Source: Anarhynchus alexandrinus (Eukaryota > Chordata > Aves > Charadriiformes > Charadriidae). From it: a stretch of 64,000 bases of DNA. This document shows positions 49,058-61,179 of this stretch, piece by piece (positions within the stretch are counted from its first letter, which is position 1; each line of letters begins with the position of its first letter). The translations under genes were made by a program, and so were the position numbers. Below the pieces are notes generated by a model. The model had not been told where the DNA came from. It saw only the letters and a program-made list of their open reading frames with translations, and ran no database searches. Location of the stretch: assembly GCA_008711295.1 (NCBI GenBank), contig VUYV01000054.1, forward strand, positions 760,824 through 824,823. Direction: 5' to 3'.

Positions 49058-50200
49058 TATTTCCTCATTTCTTTAAATGTGTGTGCAAAATCTAGGCTAT
49101 TTCACAAAATTAGGTTTCTTGTCTCCAGTTCCCCGCATGCCCGCGCAGGGGGACAGGCATCAGGGAGGCTGGAAGATCTTCTCATCACTCATCTACTCCC
49201 AAAACTATTATTATTGAACATGGTGACCATTTTTCAGGCAGCGCTTCTCGGCAAATATCTTTCAGGAAGAAAACGGAAGACAGCAGAGCTGGAAAGGTGA
49301 TCTTGGCTGCTAACAGTGAGTAGATCAGAGAGAAAAGCTTTTTAATAGCCTGGGGCTGCTGCAGCGCCAGGAGGAAAAACGGGAAGCAAGAGGCTGCCTC
49401 GGCTGTAGGGGCTGCCCCATCACCCATCTCCACACCAGACCGGCTACCAAAACATGGCAGGTTCTTCCACAGGACTTAAACTTTAAAGTCACAGCTTTGA
49501 CTGCAGTTTGCCAATATGCCTAATTAACTCAAAATGAAGGGCCCAGAACCTGGTACAACAGTCATGCCCAACGATACAGAAAAAGCCCTTCCCTTTTAAG
49601 TTCGGGATAATACTTTTTTTCCTACAACAACATTGGTTAGTCTTGAGGATCAAAGAATTGTAAGCAAGTTTAATGTATATGTTTCTTTTGCTTTTGATTC
49701 TTGTATCCATTGTTGTAGCTTTCCTAACACCCAGTATTGTATTTCTTACATTTTCATGTCTTAACAGCTTTAGTTTAAAAAATAAATAAATTAACCCCTC
49801 TTCATTGTATTTTGCTGCAATCTTACAAAATCCAGGGACAGAAGAGACCTCAGATGGAGCAATGGGAAAGGATCAGGTTAATGCTTCTGTGGCTGATTAC
49901 TTGGTTTCAATTTCAGGCTTTTCTGAAAGGCTGAATTGAGGGGAACATCTATTTATCCAAAATCAGTTTTTTCGTATGTCTCTTATTTTAATATTAGTCA
50001 GTATTTGTATTTTAAACACCGCCTTTAAAGACGGTAACTCCTACCTAAGCACTAACTGATAGGTAGAAATGTATGCTCAGTCCTTGAAGTAAATGGGATG
50101 ATTTCTCTTTGCACTGGATCCAGCCATTAGTCAATAATTTTGATGTATTACCTAACACCAGTCAGAAAGAAAAATGCTTTTAACCACCTACAGAGTGCAC

Positions 50201-50220
50201 AGTTACCTTGTAAGGTAACT
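50201..50220. repeat. perfect inverted repeat, 9-bp arms
   Basis: AGTTACCTT (50201-50209) and AAGGTAACT (50212-50220) are separated by GT. Pairing could continue with GCAC (50197-50200) and GTGC (50225-50228) after a 4-base bulge. Confidence 0.8.
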
Positions 50221-53200
50221 CACTGTGCTTTATTTTGGGTCTAAATCAAGAGTTGTGCCAGTCAGCCTTTTGTATCTGCAGAAATGAGGGCCCTTTTTGA
50301 AGCTGAGACCTTCAAGCAGAGCTGTAGGTCTTGGAGGGCTTGATCCTCACCCTGAAAACAATCAAGATGGTGTTACCACAGGTGTGACTTGACTGAATTG
50401 ATGTTGGCTGAGCTTCCAACACCAGCTTGGTTCCAGACAAACCCGGCTTCTTGTGAAAGGTTAATCGGAAATGTAAATGCTGACTGCGAGAGGAGTCTTT
50501 TTTGGAAAACACGCACCAGATGCTCCCTCTGGGAGGAGAGCGGCTGCTGCGGAGGTTAATGGAAGGAAAGTTGTGCTGGCAGCGTACAGCTCAAGATGTA
50601 CCCATCAGTAACCAGTGATCCTTCGGTGACACAGAAAAACTACATTTCGAAGGCATTTCAAACCAGAAACCTGGCTCCAAGGTCATCTCACAGTTATTTT
50701 CTATCCCCTGGATCCAGCTTTCAGTGACCAAGGACAGAGCTGTTTCCTTTTTGTAAAAAAGATGACGGAAAAAAAAAGACATCTGACGTAGCTGACTTCA
50801 TTTACTCCTGCCAGGGAGGAAATGTGGGTGAAAAGGATTCCCTGAGTTTTGCAATACGGCAGCTATGGCAGTAAATAGAAAGAGCAGTTGTGGAATCGGA
50901 GGAGATTGCAAGAATAAAAATAATTATCATCAGACATCAGGGTCTGGGAAAGGGGAATAACCTGCTACGTCAACTTAGCCAAGTCTTTCGGCATTTCTGA
51001 AACTGCAGTAGGGGTCACTGGCAGCGCTTCCTCGCTTGAGCCCTATTGGCAAGTAATGCATCCCCCGCCTCATTGGGAGAGATTAAATTAGGAAGCATGG
51101 GTTATTTAGAAACGCATACGTACTCTAAATAAATTCTCAATGAAACTTTAGCAAATTTTAGGTGAAAGTTGAAGCTGTTCAGGCAAGAACCGTTAAAGCC
51201 CTTGCTTTAATCAGAATTACTTTCTTTGGCCTTGGTCAAAGCGTAAGTCAGGTAACTGCAGAAGAACCCATGCAGTCAACAATAACAGCTTCAGCTGCTG
51301 CTGCTGAGTTGTGCCTGTTTCCAGTAAATCATTTTCTCTGTTACGGGTAGTGCGTGAGACGGGGAGAATATTTATAAACTACCCAGTAAGAAAGATGCAG
51401 CAACAAACTGAGTTAAAACTAACCCTCATCTCAAATATACTGGATCCTTGATTAAATCACTAGGATCCTAACTAGTTTGGGAAGATGTCACCGCTTGGTG
51501 GTACGGAAATACTGTAGAAAGCAGCAAATTCAGCTGTCTACCTTAATCGCTGGTAAAACTGGCTCCTGGCAGTGGATTTGTAGCAAAGAATTATACAATC
51601 TGATATTTGCCTTATAAAAATTCATACACTGTAGACAGCGTTCCCGATTCCATAACAGCATGGGTTTTACTTATTCTGGAAACTGTGCTCGTCACTGGAA
51701 AGTCACTAAATACATGAAGATGTACTGCTGGAAGGTATGAATTTGCATCACTGCTTTTCTAGCTCTGTTTGGAAATCAGGTAAGCTGCTTTTGGAAAACG
51801 ATGGTGCTGAGCAGCTTTGTCCATTTACACTTCTGTCCGTTTGCGTTATGCCAATGACTCAGATCAGGTCATGTTGCCAATGTGCTAAAGTTATTTTCAG
51901 GCCATAACTGAACCTTGGACCTCCCAACAAGGCTGTTCAGCGTCAGTAAATATTCAGGTGATCTGTAACGTGAAACCATTCATTGGCTGTTAAACCAGTC
52001 AACGAGCCCTTCTCTTTCCTAAAGACCGGCCCAAGACACCCCTTCCCTGTTTGGGCATCACCATGTTCACAGCTCTGCCGGTGATAGCTACCATTTGAAC
52101 CTTGCTTCCACCGTCTCTGAATGTCTCCTGATGTGCTCCTATGTGACCAGTCTGGCTGGGTTATTGAGGAAGGAGGGGCAGAAAATCAGTAGTGCCTTTT
52201 CCAGATGAATGGCATTCCTTGCGAAGAGCCTGGTAATGTGCCAGCGGAAGGTGGAGGAGGAGTACAAAGGGAAAGTATGACAAAACAGTGACGAGGGACT
52301 TGAACCTCGAGGTTGGTCAGTCCCACCTTCCTCTATCTCAGGCCGTGGGCCCCCACCAGCATGTTCCTCTCTCCTCCATCACCCTCATCTAGCCTCTGGG
52401 TGGCTGCAGGGTAAGTTGGGTCAGCGATCTGATCCCACGGAAAACAAATCCACCAAAAAAAGAAAAGATTCCTGCCCGAGCAGCTTGCTCATCCAGCTCC
52501 GCAACAGCTGCACAGCTGCTAAATCAGATGCAAGGGCAGCGAGGGACGTGCAGGGACCAGGGAAGGGGAGGGAGCGGGGGAGCGCGACTCTCCCGCTTCC
52601 CGGTAAAGCAGCTGCCGCTGGTACGTCATACCAAAGCGTAACATGAAAACCATATCCTCCGTTTGTCTGAGCAAAATTCCCTGAATCTGTGCTGCGAGCA
52701 GCACCCGACAGAAAGCTCACTGAGGAATGCTGATGCTGTCCCAGCAAAGGCAAATCCGGTGCCCTCTCAGTCACCGAATGTGGTGGGGATGGGAAGGATG
52801 TGACCAAACAGCTGTCACCAGGCTGGCGGTGTTGCTCAAGGTCCTTCAATATGCATGTCAACAGCATGTCGAGGTTTAAAAAAAACTACCCAAATGTGGC
52901 TGGTTTTAGTACACTGCTATTAAAATAAGCCTGTGTATCCAGTTGTGGTTATATCAGTTCTACAAGTGGCTTGTTCCAGGAAAAAAGTAATTTGGGCCAT
53001 ATTAACTCCCACAGGCACAAGCTACGCTCTGTTGTCAGTAAAGCAGCAAAGCAGCTGCATTATTTCTGTCCTGGGGGAGCACAAGCAGTGATGCTTCTGC
53101 CAGCTCCTCTTGATCAGAGAGGGGGGATATTTCCTATCTGTTGGCAATCTGCTATCAACTACACTCACACTTCCTTAGTGACATTTCATCCACACTCCTT

Positions 53201-55379
53201 TATTGTTCCTGGCACTAAAACCTCATGCAAACCCTGCAGCTCTGTTCTTTGCCTGTAAATGGTACATTGTTCCCCTCGTATTTGTTTGTTTCTGGTGGTA
53301 TCGGTTCCCGGTCCTCCCATTGTCACCAGCAGCACCTGCCTGAGCCCAGCCTTCCCCTTGGGGCTGCCACAGGGCTGATGCTCCACCAGCCTGCGCTTAC
53401 TCAGAGGACCTACTGCTGTCTTTGGACGTTATTTCCTAACTTGTCGCCTTGTTAATGACTGCCATCATCATTAGTCACTTACTAATTCCTAGTGGAAAAT
53501 ATGTTCAACACGGACTCCCCTCTGAGTCTGTCCTGATTCTACCTGCTCATGTGCGACCAGGGGATGACTCTCCCGTCCCACTGAAGCCTTCGCTCAGTGG
53601 TGATTCATGTGGCTGAAGCAAATGCTTGGTGGGTTTGTTCTGGTGGCCAGCCAGTCCCTCCCCAACGTCCTGCTTTGACCATGCGGCCTGCCACGCGCCT
53701 GTCCTGACGGAAATGCTCTGTCTTCTCTAGGGAAGCCACTTCCCCCGCCAAGGGCGCTTCTCTTTTGTCTCTTCAGTCCCAGTAATTATGCTGGACTGCT
53801 GGGCTGGAGTCATACGTTTGTTCTAAAAGCATGCTGGGGACTGCTGAAGTGGTGTTTCAGAGAGACTCACCTTACTCTGAGGTTTATGGGTTTCTAGGTG
53901 CTAATTTTGGGAGCTGGCTATTACAACCCGATTAGAGGCATACTCCCTGCTTTGCTGTTTCAGTTACACCTCATTAACTGAGATCTTCGGGGTGCTCTAG
54001 ATTGGTATAATTGCTCTGAACAAAGCTGAAGATCTCTATTTAATATTTCCTAATATATCATTCTGCCTTTTATATATGTCACTTAACTAATCAGTGATTT
54101 GGTTTCCCCACCTCTATCACGGAGTGAGGCAGTGGTGATTAACCTGCTGATGGATGTAAAGCTCCGTGCTCAGAAGACGGCGGAGAAGGGCTGTAGGTAC
54201 CACCAGCTGCAGAGCTGGTGGGCACAGGTTCAGCAGTGTACTGGGACTATTTGACACCAGATCCAACACCTTGCCCAAACCCTCGATGGACACCATAAAA
54301 AACCCAGACTGCTCAACGAGGCTTTATGTTGATTACGATAATTACTCTGGATTAAATAGGACAGGAACATTGGAGGGCAGGCGCATTAGCCGGGATGTGG
54401 GTACAGCCTGTATAGTCCCTGCTTGCTGCTCCTCTCGATATTAGACATTGTCATTAGTTTGTTGCCCTGATAAATGTGTGGTTTTCTCACAGGAGTGAAA
54501 TTACTGAAAGAGAATAACTGTTTTATGGTGACCAGTAGAGCTGATTAAGACATGTATTTCTTCTGATTCCAGCCATAAAAAGGGAAGGCTGGAAGGAGCC
54601 ACTTTCAGGAGGTTCTCCCACAATTGGCAGCCTTGAGAAAAATATACAAAGAGATTTGCTGAAGTTCTTGTGTGTGTGGTGTAGGTACCTTCTCCAGAAG
54701 TTATATTGCATGAGCACGCCAAGAAACAAGTGACCTTTCAGTGTGCAAATACTGTTAGTTCCAGAGCACAGTGTTTTTTATACCATTGTAATTTTTTGTT
54801 TCTGTAAGGAAACATACAAAAGGAGAAATGGTTTACAAGTGTGTTTGTGTTTCAGAACACCACACTTCATAAAAATTGTGTACTCTCTTATTTTCCCACA
54901 GCCAAACAGCTCCAAGACATTGTTATGCAAGTGTAATGTTTTAGATCGTGGGGAATAAATACTTGAATGATGGGAGTGAAAAGGAGAAGGGAGGTTGGCT
55001 AGAAGGGAGGGCTGGTGCTCTTCAAGCCATTTCAGATTTTGTATCTAAACACTTAGCTTAAACATTGATCTCCAGGAAGATGATCTGTTTGTCTCCTAGG
55101 TATTAAACGTTTAAATTCCACCGCTCTGTTCTGGATGTGAACTTCCTAAGGCATGGTGTGAAGGCCTGTGCTCGGTGACCACCGCCAGCGTCAAGAGGGT
55201 CTCTGTGGCTGAGTGAAGCCCAGTTTAGCTGGGAACTGCCCTAAGATCCAGTTTTAAAGGATGCCAAGTACTGTTCTCACACTCCTATCCACCTTTTTCC
55301 AAATCTGCCTGCTGGCAGACTGCACTGCTTCGGAGCCTAATTATCACAGTCCATGATGTTGTTTTACAGCACCAACAGA

Positions 55380-55390
55380 CCCCCCCCCCC
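55380..55390. repeat. homopolymer C11
   Basis: Eleven consecutive C on the plus strand, likely variable in length. Confidence 0.85.
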
Positions 55391-56219
55391 AGGCAGCTCT
55401 GAGGCACAGAGCACGCTTAATCTAGCGAGAGACCCACAGAAGCCCCTGAACCGTTGGGAAATTGCTCTGAGAAAAAGCTGTGCCACGTGGGCTCTTCCAG
55501 GCGTGGGGAACGTTTTGCTTTCCCGACTATGGCAAGTGACTAAGTGACTATGCCAAGAGTTTGAGCTTCTTGGCCTTAATAAAACATACATAGAGCGGTG
55601 AGTCTTGGGGGTAACCAAAGCATTTCTACAGCACCCTGTAGGTGTGATTAGTGTCTATCACGATTGGAAGTCTGGGCCCAATGAAGGGTTAGCAACTGTT
55701 AGGTGTAGGTAAACGGAGAGGGCGACGTAGTGTAGTGTTGCTTTAGTGCCAGCAAAAGACACATCTGCTGTTCCTTCCCTGCTGACTTATGGAAAGAGCC
55801 ATATGGATGCTGAGCTGACTCCTGGCTTAGAGAGCTCCTCGAAGTGACAGACTTGTCCCTAATTTGTAAGTGTCTCTCTAGAGACATAACCTAATTGTCA
55901 GAATTTCAGCTGAAAATGAATTTGGTCCCTTTGTGGTAGGCTAACCCAACGTCTTCCCACAGCCAGCTCTGTAGAGCACCTTGTTTTTCCCTTTAAAAAG
56001 ATGAAGCCAAGAGGCTTTATCGGGAAAATTCTGTACATTTTCAATAGCTACCTATGTGTTCATACAGGCATTAACCTGTTGAGACAAGTGTGATCTCCAT
56101 AGCATCATAAAAAAGCTGCAGTTGGATCATGTAACTGTGTCACTCCACCCTGCCCTCCATAAAGCTCTGTGACTCTCTGATCTTAAGGTCAGGGCTCATC
56201 TCTTCCTCAGCTTTCAACT

Positions 56220-56765
56220 GTGACCCATTTACGCTGTGCATTTATCTGGCACTTTCATCTCGAAGTGCCGCTGCTGCCGCCGAGTGAGCCGACCTCTCCT
56301 TTTGAAAACAGAAGGTCCCTGCTCCAAAACCCAGCAGCCTGCAGGGAGGACGAGCGGCAAAAGCGAGGTTTCAGCCTGCCGATGGCACCAAAGGCAGCTG
56401 GAAGGGTCCCAGCCTGCCTGGCAGTCGTCGCTCTCCTTGCTCAGACGCCTGGTCCCAGCCCGCAGCGGGTATCAGGGAAAGTAAACAGCAGGAACCAACC
56501 GCAGCCAAGTCAGGAGACAGCTCAACTTTGCAAACAGACGTATTCAGGCTGGGCGGACGCCAGGGAGGGCAGCCACACACGACAGATAATCTCTCTGACG
56601 CAGTACGAAGCCTGCTGAGAGCAGGGGAAACCTTCGACATCTGCACATGCCACAGCTGCGATGGTCCCAGGATGGTGAGGACGGCTCCCCCCCGCAGCGC
56701 CCCTTTGCCTCCCGAGCTCAGCCCCATCATCTCCCACTGGTCCCGGCAAAAGGGTTAACCCTGTC
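56220..56765. other. GC-rich patch with open frames on both strands
   Basis: G+C is high, giving overlapping 119- to 132-codon frames on both strands. None resembles a family I know, and overlap on both strands argues for composition rather than coding. The patch ends in a perfect 12-bp palindrome, AGGGTTAACCCT, at 56751-56762. Confidence 0.4.
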
Positions 56766-56769
56766 AGTC

Positions 56770-57479
56770 TTTAAAAGCAGTAGTTGAAAGAGGAGGGTGC
56801 TGGCACAGCTCCTGGCTGCCCCTCTGCAGTGCCTGTGCTCTGCCATGCTCCTGTTACTTCAACTTCCCGTGGACATCCAAGAAAGCGAAGGAACACACCA
56901 GCTCCATAAAGAGCCCACGCTGCTCCTGAGTGCCTTTTCCGTATCAGACGGCCGATTTTCCGAGCACTATAAATATTATATTAGTACCACATCACCTGAA
57001 AGCTCAAAGTCAGGCTCCCATCCAAGAAGCCATGGAGCTGCTCTCTTTTCTAAATCTGTAATGCAGAAACACAACTTATTCCACTCCGAAGGGGAAAACT
57101 GGCTGGGGAACACAAGTACTAATTTCTGTCAATTAGATTATCTTGAATGGAATATTTAATATTTTTAATGGAACATCATTTAATTGCTGCTCGTGGGTAC
57201 TTTGTAGCTGTTGGAAACTCTGATCTAAATTATTATTTTAATAAAAGATTGCCAAAGGACTCACATTTTAAACTCCAACGTAGGATAACAGGGGGACTAT
57301 TTTCCCTGGGTTTCTGTGCTAGCCAGCTATCATTTCCCAGTTACGGTGCTAAGGGTAATGCCAATTAGCACATCTCCAGACCTGTCCAAGGCTAATTGCT
57401 GAGGGTGTTCACCACAAATCCTACTGCAGAGCCTCCTCAAAAATTCAGACTGCTACAGGTTCATGAGCTGATGGGGCCA
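56770..57479. other. intergenic
   Basis: No gene or repeat is recognised. Confidence 0.55.
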
Positions 57480-57800
57480 TATGGCTAGCACAGTAAACCT
57501 CAGAAAAGGGCTCCTTCGTATTTGTGTTAGCGCCCTGAGGGCACTAATAGCTTTAATTGCCCTGAGCAGCCCCACCTGGGCCCTCACCCACACCTGCTGC
57601 CCATTGGCCAGGGCTCCATTTAAGCTCAGCTTTGAGGGCTATATGTTTTCCCTGAACTGTGCTGTAGGTGCAATTGTATATCTAGCTTGCTCTCCTGCAT
57701 GGATCAGGAACCTATATTACAGGTATGTCTGTCATCAGTCCTGTTTCTGGCCTGTCTCTGGGATGGACCTTGGGTTGATGTAGTAGCCTTACCTGGTAGC
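57480..57800 (+). repeat. unclassified repeat-like segment (possible LTR or leader fragment)
   Basis: The segment differs in style from its surroundings. It has a GC-rich start (CCCCACCTGGGCCCTCACCC), then a CATTGGCC CCAAT-type element, and ATTTAAGCTCAG like a weak TATA region. CCTGTTTCTGGCCTGTCTCT follows. This order recalls retroelement promoter or leader sequence, and its wording is similar in style to the segment at 16.14-16.6 kb. I cannot assign a family, and no termini are clear. Confidence 0.25.
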
Positions 57801-58821
57801 TTGTTCCTGGTGCACGTGAGCCATTAGGGACACCAAGTATTGCTGTACTGGTGGGATGAGGAGGCGCCATTGGTAATGTTTTGCTACCTGAGGGGAAATG
57901 AGTTTGGGATGCTGCCTTAGACTCTGACCAATTTTTCCTGCTTGAATCACAGNTTCTGCTCCATGCAAGTTGCCAAGTTATGAAGTCTCATCCAAGAAAC
58001 CCTCCACACACATACATGTGCTTATAAAGCCCTTTAAACCATCATTGCTGTTCCCTTCTCCAAATGGAGATCTGGAATTTCAAGTGGAAATATGAATTTT
58101 TATTTATAGTCTTGGTACGCTTTTCAGCCATAATAGATAAGTACACAGCACAAGAGCACTGTGTTGCCCTTTGTTTACTGCATGGCGTTGCTTTCCCATT
58201 CGACTGGAGTGGTGAGTCAGTGTGGCCATTGAGCTCGCCCTGTTCTCAGAGGTCCTCTCCAGCCTTTGGGCCAGAGGGCACCTACTGAGCTGCTTTGGTG
58301 TCATATTTTAGGAGATTGCTTTACATGTTGTTTTCTTGACAGCATGGAGGACTCCCTATCAGATTGTCCTATGCTGCAGTGTCAGTGCAAGTGCTTAAAA
58401 AAAAAAAAGCTATTGCTGGATCCAGAGAGTTGGAACTTGTGACCTAGTTTCCCAAAATCATGAGATTGGCTTGGGAAATTAGATTATTTTTTTTTTAAGT
58501 GATTGCATTAAGTTCTAGTTTGGGGAATTACTAGGGATAATCCAGTTGCTACTTCAAATTTTTCTTCATAATTGTAAGGGTGAGAAATGTATATTTTGTG
58601 ATATGAAAGCGGGAGATTTGCTTGCCTCTAGCAGATAAGAAAAGCATCAAATGTTGTGAGACCGGTTTAAAACTGGTGATGCATGGACAGTTTAAAGTTG
58701 CTTTTATTGCAGATTTGCTGGTGTTTTTCAGCAATTTTAGATGCCCAGACTCTACATGCCAACATCAGTCATGTTATGCATGAACTGGCTTTGACTTTCT
58801 TGGGATCAGCCAGGATGTGCT
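57801..58821. other. intergenic
   Basis: No gene is recognised. An A-run (58397-58408) and a T-run (58487-58496) are simple sequence. Confidence 0.55.
57953..57953. other. undetermined base (n)
   Basis: A single n in the sequence marks an unresolved or heterozygous base in the assembly. Confidence 0.95.
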
Positions 58822-59394
58822 GTGTGGCAGAAGGCTGTACCAGGAGAGCTGGGGTGCCTTCATCCCCACCGCCCTCTGGAGATGTCCACTTCTCACTGTC
58901 CTCAGCTTTTTGCAGCAAGGCCTTTCTCTAAAAATGCTAAGCTTGTTTACAGACTTGTTCAGGACCTTTGCAGCTATGGCTCCTGGAACATAGTTACCTG
59001 TTGGGATGCCTTCTCCTTATTTCCCTGCCTGGGTGGCTGCCAACAGGGATACAGGCTGGAGCGGTTTTATAACCAGATGGAAGCTAAAAAAAGGACCCCA
59101 GCTCTGCTGCCCTCCCTTCGCTGTTCCCAGACCCGTCTTTTCCACACCGCCGTGGCGACTTCGGCTGCGTGCAGCCCAGTGGGACCGGTGTGGGAGGGTG
59201 AAATGTTCAGCCGGGTTGTGGAGGAATGGGCAGTTTATTATTTGTTGCCATTGGATACTGATAGCAGAGTACCAATTTTAACTGCAGCTGTAAGGCTGCC
59301 TGGAGTACAGAACCAGCATCTCTTAAAGCAATCGGTGGTTTTGTATTTCTCCAGGAAATGTTCACAGCAATCTTTGAGGCTGCAGCACTCCTGA
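58822..59394 (+). other. longest open frame in the window (190 codons), not called as a gene
   Basis: A plus-strand frame stays open for 190 codons in GC-richer sequence. The peptide is Cys- and Ser-rich. It shows no domain, signal peptide or repeat structure I recognise, and no retroviral or LINE motif. A frame of this length is near the upper end of chance expectation for 64 kb. It could be chance, an exon of an unannotated transcript or a decayed pseudogene. Confidence 0.2.
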
Positions 59395-59522
59395 TGTGCC
59401 TGTGGTGCCCTTTTTTCTGGTGAAGCTTACCCCTGGGAGTTGGGAAAAGAGGGCTCTTATCAAAAATGGGAAAAGAAGTAATTGGAAGGAATGTTGTGTG
59501 CACAGATATGTTATGTTTTACT

Positions 59523-59582
59523 AAAAATAAAGGGGGTTTTTTGGTTTCGTGTTGGGGTGTGGTTGGTTGGTTGTTTTTTTTG
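59523..59582 (+). repeat. T/G-rich simple repeat
   Basis: Runs of T and G alternate (GGGGGTTTTTTGG, GTGTTGGGGTGTGG, then GGTT units). The part at 59556-59570 has four GG steps with short loops, compatible with a two-layer G-quadruplex. Confidence 0.75.
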
Positions 59583-59589
59583 CTATTGA

Positions 59590-61179
59590 TACACCAAACT
59601 GTTTTGCTGCAAAGTTTAGACCCAAAACCAGGGCTCTCAGATGCTGCTGACGGACCATGTCAGGAACTCGGCATGGCTTGGTTGGTTTGCTACCCTGGTG
59701 GCGTGCTCTGTGGAAGCTATGGGGCTGCCTGCACAGGCTTCCTAAAGACCAACGTTCATGATTCAAATCTTAAAAACATACAAGAACAGCCCTCAGGCAG
59801 TGATGCCCTGCTTAACGGCCCCACCTAATTTCCCCTCTGAACTACATACTGTGCTATAAGTAGTTCCGGCACCTGCTGAAATGAGAAATGTTTCTTTCCC
59901 TGAAACCAGACACTAGCAGCGGTTAATTACCACATCCCAAATTGGCACAGATTAATGCAGCTTCACTGAAGCCGATGAAGCTTCACGGAATTACTTGTGC
60001 CCTGGCTCTGAGTCATTAATAGGTATAGTTCTGGCTATTTTTATGCTCTTCAAATTATTTTGTTAGATTACAAAAGCAATTATCAGCCCAAATCCATTTT
60101 TCCTGGTTATCAAAAAAAAAACCAACCACCCCACAACTTTTTCTATTGCAGTAAATCATTGGTCTGAGTTTTTCTTGTGCTTGTTTTATGTGGACTTAAC
60201 GGATGAGCAAACTTAGCTGTATGAGAGGTAGCTCTTGCAGCCCCAGAGATGGGGCTATATCAAAGCTGGGGCTGTACCAAATTTGTTTCTTTCCATGTAT
60301 AGAGGCAGTAAAATAGGTATACGTGTGTGTGCATATAAACACTGCTATATATCCTGCAATGGGTGTATACATGCATGAAGTACTTGCTTTTGAACAATCT
60401 TTGGCTATGTAATTCAAGTGGAAGATCCTGTAGTTAGCATTTTCTTGATGCTTGGAGGAGTGGACCATTATGGAAGTGACTGTGGTGGCTATATGAGAAC
60501 TAAACAAGTAAAGCTGTCCCCTGAGGGGTGGAGTTGAAATAGCTGGAGCCAGGACCTAAATGGAGCTAGAGTTCAGACACATCACAAAACTAACAAATTA
60601 GGGCTTACAACTGTGGGACTGTTTTGGAAATCCTGCTTTTGGACATTGTCAGTTAGAAAAATTGACACAGAATAATGATGGCCAGTAACTTTCCCATTAA
60701 GAAGCACTCACCTAGCAGGGAGGTAAATGATTTGATTGTAATATTACCTCTACTGATTCTACATTGGTTTTACAATCTGATACTAAGGCCTCCTAAGCCC
60801 CTTTTTGAAGGGGAGGTCTGGAGCAGCTGTGTACTTGTGCCTGTATTCCAAATTCCTGTGATCTCCAGCAGCCATATCGCTGCTGCTTGTGGCCGCATCG
60901 TTGTAGTTCATCTGTTGTCACACCCAGCCGTACATGTGCCTTGGCACTGTCTTAGAGATGGGTTTCATGGGGAGGTGGTTAAGACAGAGCTTTCAAGCTC
61001 TGAGGATTTTTATTCTGTTCAAAAAACCCCAAAGAAAACACTTGCCTGGCAGATTAAGAACTAACTGCTTTAAAGTTAGCCCTATTAAGATCCCACCCAG
61101 GACATGCAATCCCACTACCCTGGAGTTTAGAGCTGGAAGGTAGAGTGTCTGTGTTGACAAACCAAGTTAGGCAACAAAA
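59590..61179. other. intergenic, downstream of RGS2
   Basis: No gene is recognised. Noted are an A/C-rich tract near 60112-60135 and a strictly alternating purine-pyrimidine stretch at 60317-60337. Confidence 0.55.
60317..60337. other. alternating purine-pyrimidine stretch (Z-DNA candidate)
   Basis: Twenty-one bases alternate purine and pyrimidine without break, with GTGTGTGTGC at the core and TATA flanks. A stretch this short forms Z-DNA only weakly. Confidence 0.5.

Larger units (their letters stand above)
49060..56210. other. intergenic
   Basis: No gene or RNA is recognised. An inverted repeat lies at 50201-50220. A moderately GC-rich patch at about 52400-52830 has an open frame of 148 codons on the minus strand without family resemblance. 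There is a C11 run at 55380-55390 and a tandem AAGTGACT near 55532-55548. Confidence 0.55.
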
